DNA from: Panopea generosa
Taxonomy: Eukaryota > Mollusca > Bivalvia > Adapedonta > Hiatellidae
DNA length: 64,000 nt
Assembly: GCA_029582155.1 (NCBI GenBank)
Contig: CM055907.1
Location: 26,625,638 to 26,689,637, forward strand
Direction of reading: 5' to 3'
The translations under genes and the position numbers were made by a program. Positions 1 to 12,200 of the stretch are shown here, one piece after another. Numbering within the stretch: position 1 is the first letter of the stretch; each line of letters begins with the position of its first letter. The notes beneath the pieces are model-generated. The model had not been told where the DNA came from, did not search any database, and worked only from the letters and a program-made list of their open reading frames with translations.

Positions 1-650
1 CTGGATTGCATTTTGGCAGAGTTATGGCCCTTTTTGGACTTGTACAACACGGTTAAACTTTTGTATTTATTTGCGTTAAAGTTTAAGATATCTATGCAAC
101 CACTGATTGGATATGAATAAAACTTCACATGTGTGTTCCCCATCATCGATGGAGCACACAGAGACAAAAACCACAACTCTTGATTGCATTTTGGCAGAGT
201 TATGGCCCTTTTCGGACTTAAACACCCGGGTTAAACTTTTGCGTTTAGTTGCTATTAAGTTTAAGATATCTATGCAACCACTCATTGGATATGAATGAAA
301 CTCCACATGTGTGTTCACCATTATCAATGGAACACACAGAGACAAGAAACATAACTCTGGATTGCATTTTGTCAGAGTAATGACCTTTTTTGGACTTAAT
401 TTTTCAGGGTAAAGTTTTTTATCAGGTAAGATTTCTTTGCAGCCACTCATTTGATATGAATGAAACTTCACATGTGTGTTCACCATCATCGATTTACATT
501 TTGGCAGAGTAAGATAGTAAGATTTTTATGTAACCACTCATTGGATATGAATGAAACTACACGTGTCTGTTAACCATCATCGATGGAACACACAGACAAG
601 AACCATAACTCGGGGTTGCAGGTTGGCACAGTTATGGCCCTTTTGGACAT
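1..650. repeat. About 178-bp tandem repeat
   Basis: The segment beginning near TTGCATTTTGGCAGAG recurs at about 1, 180 and 358, with shortened copies near 490 and 611. Each unit includes CACTCATTGGATATGAATGA and GAACACACAGAGACAAGAA. Open frames on both strands here come from this periodicity. It sits in the first visible intron of the RBMX-like gene. Confidence 0.8.
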
Positions 651-887
651 AATTTTTTGTCTGTAGACACCCAGGTTAAACTTGGTGTTTGCCTCCAATC
701 TCAATCTTTGCATGGGTGGTGAGTTTTATCCCATCGATGAGCTTTGTTGTCATCTGACAACTCTTGTTAGAATAGTTATCTTGTCTCCATTTTACCACTC
801 TGATTAAAATATTGTTTTTGTTTTGGTTGGTTTGAAATACCATTAGATGTCCCAGTTTTAGAAGTGAGTTTCATTTCTCGTCTCCCT

Positions 888-1112
888 GCCAAGCCACAGT
901 CGCCGTGATGATTGATATACAACATTGTGTCTTATCATTCGCCTCTCACTGCTGATTCAAGTGAGGAAGTTATCAGGGACGTCGCAGAGATAGGGTGCGC
1001 TTCAGCACTGGTTAACCTTTCAAGATCCCAGGAAACAGTGGTTATGGTTAACTGATCGACTTGGCCCTCGATGGCATAAAAAATGATGCTAAATATTAAA
1101 TCAATCAATCAT
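888..1112 (+). mobile_element. SINE, 5'-truncated copy (family 1)
   Basis: The segment lacks the tRNA-like head but keeps the body: an ACTGGTTAACCTT-type box, a CCCTCGATGGCATAAAA box, and an AATC-repeat tail. It matches the reverse complement of the copies at 38945-39228, 42507-42779 and 52835-53112. The arrangement (tRNA head, conserved centre, short-repeat tail) resembles molluscan V-SINE-like families; the family name was not checked. Confidence 0.7.
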
Positions 1113-1268
1113 TTTATGTCTATGAATTCATTTGGGTAGGGTCAGTTTCTAGCTTCGAAACATTTTGAATATCAGAATTAATATGTATCAGTCAAAAGAA
1201 TATCTAACATTTACTGGCTGTGTATTTTTCATATATACAAGGAAATAAATTTTTATTTCATTCTTCAG

Positions 1269-1378
1269 TGTTGTTGAAGAGGGATCTTCAAAACAAATCA
1301 AGGTCACGTGGGTTTGGCTTTATCACGTATGAGAATCCTGCAGATGCCGAGGAAGCAGTAAAGAAACTTAATAAACAG
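1269..1378 (+). CDS. RBMX: RRM exon carrying RNP1 of the RBMX-like gene
   Basis: The acceptor is TTCTTCAG and the donor is CAG|GTATGA. The exon begins with the last two bases of a Val codon and ends on a codon boundary. It translates to a beta2-loop-beta3-alpha2 part of an RRM: RGFGFITY is RNP1 with two aromatic RNA-contacting positions, and ENPADAEEAVKKLNKQ is the second helix. This is the most diagnostic exon of the gene. The preceding 1.2 kb is repeat-filled intron, so the exon with RNP2 is outside the window. Confidence 0.9.
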
Positions 1379-3263
1379 GTATGAATAGTATATATGGTGT
1401 ATATGCAAGGCCAGAACTATATGCTAATCAAGAACTGGTTTGTCTTGTATATGCTGGGCTAAATCTAGTTTGTCTTCTATTTGTTGGGTCAACACTAGTT
1501 TATATTGTATGTGCTGGGCCAACACTAATTTCTCTTGTATATGCTTGACCAAACTGGTTTGTATTGTATATGCAAAATCAGAACTGGTTTGTCTTGTATA
1601 TGTAAAACCAGAACTGGTCTTGTATATGCTTGACTACAACTGGTTTGTCTTGTATATGCTTGACCAGAACTGGTTGTCTTGTATACAGAGCTGTAGATAA
1701 TTTTTTAAGCCGATCAGTAATTAATCATCAAAATCAGAGTAGATGAGTATTATTGAGTTTTACAGAATAGTAATGAGTAATGCGCATATGATATACAACC
1801 AAACCTGTGTTAAGTTGCAGCTTACAGTGGGGATGTACTATAATGAGGCATGTGGTTGTTGAGTACAGACCAAGTTTGGCTGTAAATAAAAAACTAACAT
1901 GTTTAGCTGCTTAACACAAAAGGCTGCATAACAGAGGTAATTGCAAACTCCTGTTAAATTGTTACGATATTTTGTGTTTAGCTGTTCAAATGGACACTGA
2001 ACTTTCCATTTTGCCTTTTATCTTTTATCAGTCATTTTACTGCTCAATCTTTGGATTTCTTACAGACCATTGCTGAATAGTTAAATGACAGTTTAGATGT
2101 TAAAAAATAAATGGTATACCAATGCTGTAGAAAAATAAGAACAAGACATTGTAATGGCAGTGTTCAATCTAGAGCACGCCATCGCGTCATTGGCTTTTTT
2201 AAAACACAAATGGCGCAATTATGATGACTCCTTTGGCCGAATGGGTGCAATACAAATACTGCTGATGTCAGGTTATTTCGTTTTTTTTTCCATACTTTTA
2301 CGAATCAGTCTTTGCAGACGAGTAAAGTAAAATGTTCTCGAAGCGAATCTTCACATAACGGAAATAAATTATTTGCAAGGGACTGGTTACCGCGTGTTTA
2401 TCGATAAAATTGCGCTCATCAGTTTAAAAATAAACCTGTGCACCAGTCAATTTAAAGACTGGTTTATCAATAAAATCGCGCACACTTATTTATAAATAAA
2501 CCTGTATACCAGTCAATTTGCAAGCATTTTCGTCACTAATGTTAAAAATCTATCCAAAACTGTCGGCGTGCATATCTCCAAAAATGAAAAGAATTTCTGA
2601 CTTTTTTTCTCCTACCAGTGCTCAAAAAGCAAATCAGACAATTCTGCAAATGAGCCAGATCGTCTTGCCACAGAGAAAAAAACATGACGAGCCAGGTTTG
2701 TCGAAATTGTCCAATAAAAAAGCCGAAATTCAAAAGCGAAAATTTCAACCAAACCAGCTTACAGTCTCGATACCTTACAAAATAGGACATTCAAAATAAA
2801 AAGTTTCTCGGAGATTAGTTTGTACGTTTTAAACAATAAAATAACATGACTTTTTAAACAAAGTATCATGATTTCCACATTTCATCTTAATATACCAACA
2901 ACCTAAAACCGGGTATATATTAGTGATATTGTTGCAGCGTATGTTTTTTTTTTCAAAGATGTTTTCTTCAAATTACAAAAAAAATTGTCATTGCGTGACA
3001 GTCATTTATGATTTACCCCTATGAGTGAGCGCATATTATATAAAAATAACCTCAATATGTTGTTGAATAGGATTTTCAACTGGCGATATACCTAAAATAT
3101 TGAAACAGCTCTGGGAATCACAGGTATCCCGCTGGAACACTCAGCGTTCCAAAGTTGGTGTCCCGTCAAGAAAAAATCGAGCAACTTAGCGACATTGTTT
3201 ATTAATTGCATAGATGGGGTTACCATAATAACTGGTAAAATTTGTCACTAAAGCGAGTTTAAT

Positions 3264-3297
<34 letters not shown>

Positions 3298-6200
3298 TAT
3301 TTAATGAGGGTAACACAGTTAGTTACACTAATCTTCCCTGTGGCCCTCAATTGAAACCATTCAGCTATTTATTTACGCGGATAGTTAATAATTAGTCAAA
3401 TGAAGATCGATTTTCAGAGAGTGTAAACATATTTATGCATATAGAAATTGATTTTAGCGTAAAACTCATTGCTTATGCATTAATGATACGCATGTAAAAC
3501 AAATCTGGTGCGTATCCACAAATTTTAAAGTTTGTCTTGTGTATGCTTGACCAAAACTGGTTTGTCTTGTATATGCAAGACCAGAACTGGTTTGTCTTGT
3601 ATACTCAAGACCAGAACTGGTTTGTCTTGTATGCTGATAAATCTGTCTTAAGCAGCAAGTCCATAACTTCCCATTATTGTTCACCCTTTGTAGCCATTAA
3701 TCATATATTTACATTCTAATGGAACAAAATGCTTCAAAAGTATCATAACATTTCTTTGCATGAAATTAATTTTAAAAATTACATGATTAATGTTCGATAA
3801 TTGCTTGTTTAAATTGGTTGGTGATTACAAAAAATGTTATTGATGTTTCTATTATAGGAAATAAAAGGCAAAATGATACATGTGGACCAGGCAGTAAAGC
3901 CCGGCGGGGACCGGGGACGTGGTGGCTTCCGCGGAAGGGGTGGATGTGAGTTACTCTTATCAATTCCATTTAACTGTATAATGTATATTAAATTGTAACG
4001 TTTCTCAAATAGTTAAAATGTTAATATCATATTAGATTACAAAACAGAACCGTTTCCCCCTTAATGTCAATAGTCAAAACTCATTATTTGTCAAATGGCA
4101 TTGCAATAAGGCATAGCAGATTCATTCATGTTATTCCGCTATTTACTTTATCGCAGATTTTTAAATAAAATCAAGATCTTTTTACTGAGCAAATAAATAG
4201 TAAATATATATTTTAAAAAAAAATTTATTAATGGAAATATTCTTAAATAAAAGAATACTGAAGATAAAAAAATGTTTTCAGTCAGAGGAGGTAGCAGAGG
4301 AGGAAGTGGTGGCAGTTTCAGGGACAACTATCGTGACGGTGGGAGTAGCAGAGGTGGTTTCCGTGGCCGTGGTGCACCACGTGGAGACAGAGGAAGTCGA
4401 GGGGGATTTGGGGGCAGAGGAAGGGACATGGGAGGAAGTAGGAATGGTTTTGATGATGACAGGTATGCATGTTTAAACTTGTGTCTGATCTGTGCAGATC
4501 AAGACATATGGTGTCTTTCTTATTATGATAATTTTAAAAAAAAAATTGGTCCTAAACTTAAATTGACATCAAATCTCATTGTGTATCTTTGAATGACCTT
4601 AACTGATATGAATGAACATGTATCACTCGGTGAAGGAGGAAGAGTTTTGAGGTCATCTGAGACTTTGTCTCAAGGGACCTTTTGCGATCGCCTTTTGTCC
4701 GTCGAGCGTCTGTAAACATTTTAGACTTCTTCTCAAAAACCGTGATCTCAATTGAAATGAAATGTTGCATGCAGTTTTGATACCTAAGGGTGAATCAAAA
4801 TTATGAATTGCATGGTCCCCACTCCATGGGGCTTTGGGGGCAGGGACCAAAACAGTCAAATTCAAGGTAACTTTAAAATTCTTCTTCTTACTATCGGAAG
4901 CACTTGGAAACAAATGGTGAGCATGATTATAGACGCATATGGGTCCTTTATAAAAATTGTGATTTGCATGTCCTTTGGTCTCATGGTTTGACCCTATGGG
5001 GTGGGGCCTTCTTTTACTAAATGTATATAAGAGAAATTGACAAAAACATTATTTCTTTTGACTGAATAGACTTATGTGAATGTTTTTGCTAACGTGACTG
5101 TTAGTACCTGTACAAAGCTTGTCTTGTGTACTCGTGTTTATGTGTATATATAACACTATATGTATGTAAATTTATGATGCCCATCATTTAATCTTATTTG
5201 ATTTGTTTATTTTTAAAGACGAGGTCCACCAGCCAGAAGAAATTCTTTTGATAGAGGATTTAGTGACCGGGACTCCAGGGGACCACCGCCACGAAGAGGT
5301 ACATACTGTTTGACTTCCCACATAATCAAGCATTAATTACTCAATTTAGAGTCTGGTAATCTGCAAAAGAAATTTAGATACAGCTTGACTTATTATTCTA
5401 AAAATTTGAGCCCTGCATTGCACATACTATTATAATTATTGCTGTAGATGGATTGGCTGTGTTTTACTCCTGGTTTTCTCAGCATCTTATTTCAAAAAAG
5501 CTGAAATAAAATCCCCACTTAAAATGGTTTAATGTTTAACCAGGTTTTTCAAAGTTGAAAACCTTAGATTGGCAAAGTCGGCGGGCGGCGGATGGGTGGC
5601 GATAAGTTTTTTCGTTTCCGTTCAATAACTAAGTATTTTTCATCGGAACTGAACCAAACATACACAAAGTGTTTACCTCCATAAAATCTAAGCCAAGTTC
5701 GATAACCAGCCAATAGGGATCATTATCTTTAGAGTTATGGCCCTTCAATAAGTCAAAAATGCTAAAATTACCCGTTTCCGCTCAATAACAAGAGTATTCT
5801 TTATCAGAACTGAAGCAAACTTACACAAAGTGTGAATCTCTATAAAATCTACGCTAAGTTTAATAACCAGCCAATTCAGACTATTGTCTTTAGAGTAATA
5901 GCCCTTTAATTAGTCAAAAATGCTAAAATTTACCGTTTCCACTCAGTAACTAGATTATTCTTTATCAGAACTGAAGCAAACTTACACAAAGTGTGCATCT
6001 CTATAAAATCTAGGCCAAATTCGATAACCAGCCAATACTTACCTTTATCTTCAGAGGTATGGCCCTTTAATTAGTCAAAAATGCTAAAATTGCCTGTTCC
6101 CGCTCAATTACAAGAGTATTTTTTATCAGAACTGAAGCAAACTTACACAAAGTGTGAGTCTTTATAAAATCTAGGCCAAGTTCAATAACCAACCAATTCA

Positions 6201-9200
6201 GACTATTATCTTTAGAGTTATGGCCCTTTAATTAGTCAAAAATGCTATAATTTACCGTTTCTGCTCAATAACTAGAGAATTTTTTATCTGAACTGAAGCC
6301 AACTTACACAAAGTGTGTATCTCTATAAAATCTGAGCTAAGTTTGATAACCAGCCAATTCTGACCATTATCTTCAGAGTTAATAGTCCTTTAATTAGTCA
6401 AAAATGCTAAAATTGATTGTTTCCGCAATCAAACTTATACAATTTTTCTAGTGGTAAAGTAAAAATAATTTTTTATTGTTATTTTTGATGAAGATAATAA
6501 AAAAGTTTGGATATATATTAAAATGAAACTCCATTAACATGCCTTTTTTATCTTGAAAATTGTTTGCGGTGCCCTTGCTCAGTTGATAGCCATGAGGCAA
6601 AAAATATACAAAATACAAATGATTTTATAGAAAACTGTACAGGTCTTTAAAATTTTTATTACACAGCTGTATTTCTCGTAATGTTTGATGCATTCTGTAA
6701 TATATTTATAGAATCAAACATTGTGTTTAAGAAATTGTTGCCATCAGTTGAGCATGTGTGACTTACCTCCTATTGGTGGGCACTGGAAACAATACCATCA
6801 TTTAAGCCTCTATGCAAAATGTGAAGATATTGATGTATTATTTTATGAATATGCATGTTTGTTTCCGAGTATAATCGCATTACATCTTTCATAATGTGAA
6901 TAACAGAAGTAATAGTTTAGCCAAACAACCAGTGAAAAGCACAGAAACAAGAGAAAACTTTATTTCATGCTTTTTTAACAAAACTATTGCATCAATATTT
7001 TTACAAATAAAAAAAAAAAATTTGAATTGTATGCTTTTTTATTTTCTGCTTCAATGTACATAAAATTCTGGCATGAAAAAGAGTCGTAGTTACAGAATAG
7101 CTAAAATATTTGAAAAACATGGTTTTCTAGGAATTTCCACGTCTCTTATTTTAACATAAAGCATATTTGAAATACAGAAATACCCAGTGCCATCAAAATT
7201 CGATTAATGTTGTCTTGTTTATGCGGGACATTCATGGTATAGAGAGAATTTTTTTTTAAGAATTATCTATTTATGTTTACTTTTATAAAATTGGTCTTCA
7301 TTTGGGAATACACTAATAATATATGAAAACTATAACTTTCTTCTCAATAGAATCAAACATTCAAACATAAATTGTAACTTTTAAAAGACTAGTCATCAAT
7401 GACTTGTAAGGAAGGGTAGGAAACTTGCATCACCAGACTAAATGTTGATGGAATAGCACAAGAAGGATTAATTATTTGACAAATTACTCCTTCATAATTA
7501 ACAGGCAACTGATTTCTTTTACATTAACTGTAAGTTGTATGCTATCTTAGATGTTTAAACATGTTTCGTCTACGCAAAATGATCTTTAATTAAAGATATT
7601 GAAGTTTGAAATTTTTTTTTATCATAATTTGTCGTTATTTTTGCTGCAGTATAGAAATTTTGTAATCAAAAGTACTTCCAACAATTTTAAACACAAATTG
7701 TTGGGAATGGTATTATTTTGATAAGAATTTCAATCTGCAATGCAAGAATTTTGATTTGTGTTCCTGAGATAATTGAAAACGAGATATTGTGAGATTTTGC
7801 ATCAATAAGCAAAATCTCGAGCAGTTGTCTTTCCTTCTGTATATAATTCCTTGCTAGTCTTCCATTAAAAAACACTTAAATTTCTTTGTATTTATTTTAT
7901 TGCAGTAATATTTTAAATAGAAACATACTTAAAAAGTGTCAAATTTTTTTAAAAAAAAATTTCAACACAGGGCTGAACCCACTCCCTTGCATTTTTCGCA
8001 ACATGCCTTCAGAAAATACTGGTGGAAACCCTGACTTCCATACACCACACTTTCTTGCCAGCTCTACTCCTCCTTAACCTGTCAACTGAACTTGAAAATA
8101 AGTATCAGTATGAAATCTAGTTGTCATAAATACAATAAATAAATTTATAAATACCATCATTTGCATAGGTTTGGCAGTTTATTTGTAATAAAAATTTCTC
8201 TCGCTTTCCTGTCGGCCCTTCTCAATCGATTTTTATCAATTTTTGGCAGAGTTGTGGCCCCTTTTATCTTGATAAATCTCATACGTTCATGTCGGCATTA
8301 CTCCTCCTAAACTTATCAACAGACTTTGGCCAAACTTGCTTGGGATTATCAGTATGAAATCTAGTTTTGTGCATCGTCATATTGCAGTCAATCAACTCTT
8401 CGTGTAATGGTAAATCTTGTCAGCACTACCAGCAACAGATTTTGGCCAAACTTGCAATGTGCCAATATGAAGTTTGTCACGAGTTATGGCACTTCTCTTG
8501 ACTGATTATGGTCAAACATGGTAGCAAGTTGTAGTTGCTATAATCATCATGTTCTGCTCCATCAACTTGTGGCAGAATTAATTATTTTTTATTGTAATTC
8601 TTGTCTGCCCTTCTCTTTCTAAAATTTTTTACTGAATATTGTCAAACTTGCTAGTACAGTCATCATCAAGAAATTGTTCTCTGTACTTTAGCTACTCAAA
8701 ACACATTTGTCAGATGTCATTGCCGCAATTAAGCTACAGAATCAGCGGGAGCATTCCTGTCAACAGGCATATTTCTAGTTTAAGAATGAACCAAGCTTTA
8801 TATTTCCTCTCTGTAATGTTGAGAAAAATGGAAGAGTTTCAAAGTTTATACTTACTTGATAGATGACGATCGAGACAGATTTGGCAGTACCCTAGACAGA
8901 GATAGATTCAGTGACAGACGTCCTAGGGACTATGCATCATCCCCACCCCGGGGTTTAGACAGGTAAGTGAGCAACAAAGGATGATTGTTGAGTCATGTCA
9001 TACCAAAATTATTATTAAATCACCTATAAAAATGTGTCTGTTGGTGAACTTTATTTTTTGTATTTGATGTCAAAAAATAAACTAAACCGTTCAATATTGC
9101 CTTCTTAAGAACTTAAAATCATAACTCGGTAACAATTATGCTGTAATAGAAAATTGTTTACGCACATTTTTTTTTTTTTCATTATGTATGTAATCTTCTT

Positions 9201-12200
9201 TATTGACTTAGTAATTAATACAGTTTGACTCTATGATTTGTGTAAATTAAACATATATTAAATTAATAAACTTTTTGTTAAGATGCATGTTAGTTTCTAG
9301 CCAACCTTCTTTTAGTTCTTGGAGGAGAGATGGACCTCAGGTGCCTTTCAAGACTTGGACAATCTACAATGGTTTACTAACTCTTCATTTTCATTTGTTT
9401 TAATTTAAAAACAACCTGTGTACGCTTTCCTTTCCCACTATATCATTCTAAAGGGCCTTTTGTAATTTTGTATTTTTCAGAGACATTGGATCATATAGAG
9501 ACTACCTGCCCCCTTCAAGGGACTACTCCCCTCCCCCTAGGGATTACCCTCCCAGGGACCGAGGCCCATCCAGGTGTGTGAGAGGACATTTTAATATATG
9601 TATTGATACACAGTTTATGTTTCTTACCCTAATTTTATTTGTTTTCTTCCTTTATCTTTAGCATCATGATCTTCCAAAATATTTTTTTAGACTTTCGCGA
9701 TGTCTCAATGATGTATTTAATATTACAAGTCTTTGTCCAAACAGAGACTACGGATCCAGCAGAGATATTGGTGGTCCGTCGTTATCAAGTCGTAGTTTTG
9801 ACACCGGAAGGGATTCCTTTTCTGTATCACGAGGGGACCCTTACAGGCGTGATGACTACCCACCACCAAGAGAATCACGGGACTACGGATCACCCCGAGA
9901 GTCTACTAGAGATTATATAAGTTCAAGGTAAAGTCCACTTTTCTTTCAGTGTAAGAACAGTTTAACATCATTTCAACATATTGCATGTTAAAATTACAAC
10001 CAATTACAGCCAAAATTTGTTGTCTTGATATTGGAAGGAATGCCAAAGAAACAGAGATACCAGAATAGACGTAGATTAATATTTGTTTTCATCACTTGAT
10101 AATTGTCAAATGTCAATTGTACCGTTACTAATATAATTGTAACGATCCACACAGTAGTAATACTTATATGCGGCATTGTGAGAAATATCAGTTGTTCTGT
10201 CATATTGACAATGAGGTTGATTGATTGAATGGTATTTATACAATTTACATGCAATTTTACAATTCATTGACACACCTTTGCAACAATTTTTCAGTCATTA
10301 AAACTGATATGTAGTATACACTGATTTTCACACACCATGGAAAACAAAAAGAATATCGTGTCAACAATTACAATATCGAAGCAAACATACAATTAAAATG
10401 GTAAAATGATGAATTGGGAACTAAAACTAGGATTGAGATATCATAAAAGTCGTTCAGACAATATTGAGAAAAAATGAAAATATTTATTTAGAAGGGGAAA
10501 AGTTGGGAATGGCCAAAAATATTGACACTACAGGAATATTGCCGGACCGGCAACAGATGGTTATTTATGTGTATATCGATTTGTGTCCTTTTGAATATTG
10601 GTGGAGGAACAGTTAGAAAACAGAATGTCAGTAAAATGTAAACAATGTTAAATACTCTGTCCGCTTTACAATCATTTTTGTTATTATCAAAAATGTGCAT
10701 TTCGGAAGTTAAATGAGGCTTAAAATTTTGTGAGTAAAATTTTATAAAAATAAATCAAAGGTTCATAGATGTTGTCAACTTCTTTGATAATACTTGATCA
10801 GTTCCATCTGAAAAATGTCTTTTATCATTGATAGAGATCCTCCACCCAGACAAATTTCACGAGATTATGACAGAATACCAGATCGCGGACCTCCTACCAG
10901 AGATTCCTACGATTCTTATAGAGGTAACAACACAATATGTCAATATAATATAATGTATTGTAAGATCAGACGGTGTCTACATGATTATTGATATACAAGG
11001 TCTCACCATTTACCTCCCCTTAGTGATGGTAGCAAGATTATTACGCCCAAGAAATTAGAGATGTGTTAATCCGTTGGGCATTATTTTTGTTGAAAATGCT
11101 TAAAATGGTCGTATTTCTTTGTACGTATGAGAACATTGGAATGTTTCACTAGTTTGCCACATTTGGATGACATTGGGTATTGTTGGATGAAGATACATGT
11201 AAAACTGTTTAAAAGATGCATAGTGAAACACTGCAACAAATGGGCAGAATTGTCAAAAATGAAGGGGTGTCATCAAAACATCAAAATTGTGAGAAAGCAA
11301 TCTGGTCGACCCAATATTTTTTTCCTGCATATTTGGACTAACAGAGGACAATCAATGGAAACAAGACACTATTTGCAAAGTATTCAGTGTTCCAGAAGTG
11401 CATATGTAGAACGGTACAAAATAAATGGGTGTGCGAGATGTTCAGTGTTCCAGAAGTGCATGTCTCTATATGTAGAACAGTACAAAATTGGTGTGGCAGA
11501 CGTTCAGTGTTCCTTAAGTGCATGGTCTCTATATGTAGAACAGTACAAAATTGGTGTGCCAGATGTTCAGTGTTCCAGTAGTGCATGGTCTCTATTATGT
11601 AGAACAGTAAAAAATTGGTGTGCCTGATGTTCAGTGTTCCAGAAATGCATGTCTCTATATGTAGAACAGTACAAAATTGGTGTGCGAATTGTTCAATGAT
11701 CCAGAAGTGCATGTCTCTGTATGTTGAACAGTACAAAATTGGTGTGCGAGACGTTCAGTTTCCAGAAGTGCATGTCTCTATATGTAGAACAGTACAAAAT
11801 TGGTGTGCGAAACATTCAGTGTTCTAGAAGTGCATGTCTCTATATGTAGAACAGTACAAAATTGGTGTGCAAGACATTCAACATTGTGTTTCCTTATCGT
11901 TCATCCATCATCACTTATTCAAGTAGGAAAGTTTTTAAGCTATTGGCTGGTAGCTCCCAATGATATAAAAATTTTGCTAAATATTCAATCTCAGTATTTT
12001 GTAAAATTTGAAGATCTGAATGTACATGCTACTGTGTTGGTTTGGCATGAACATACATACCTGTCTCTATATGTTATAGTGTTTTCTCCAGAGCACATTT
12101 CTTGTTTTTTTTTTATGCAATTAAATCTCATTTGACACAATAAATTTTGTTCACTGGGTCCGCTATGACGCAACCTAAAAAAAATACAGAAAGTCAAATT

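Noticed and set aside
76-489. 137-codon reverse-strand open frame at the left edge
   Set aside because: It tracks the 178-bp tandem units and has no domain features; 178 is not a multiple of three and the frame breaks at unit changes.
2518-2799. 93-codon frame with MKRISDFFSP, like a hAT-type transposase N terminus
   Set aside because: The likeness is short and from memory, no BED-type zinc finger or catalytic motif follows, and the frame ends inside a dispersed repeat; kept only as a remark on the element.
9316-9340. Possible 25-bp exon after CTTCTTTTAG, with CTCAG|GTGCCT donor in the RBMX-like gene
   Set aside because: Including it would shift the frame and create an immediate stop in the exon at 9481, whereas skipping it keeps the frame.
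11127-11827. Several Cys-rich overlapping frames that look like a secreted repeat protein
   Set aside because: They are produced by the 62-bp minisatellite read in successive frames, on both strands, with no signal peptide or consistent start.
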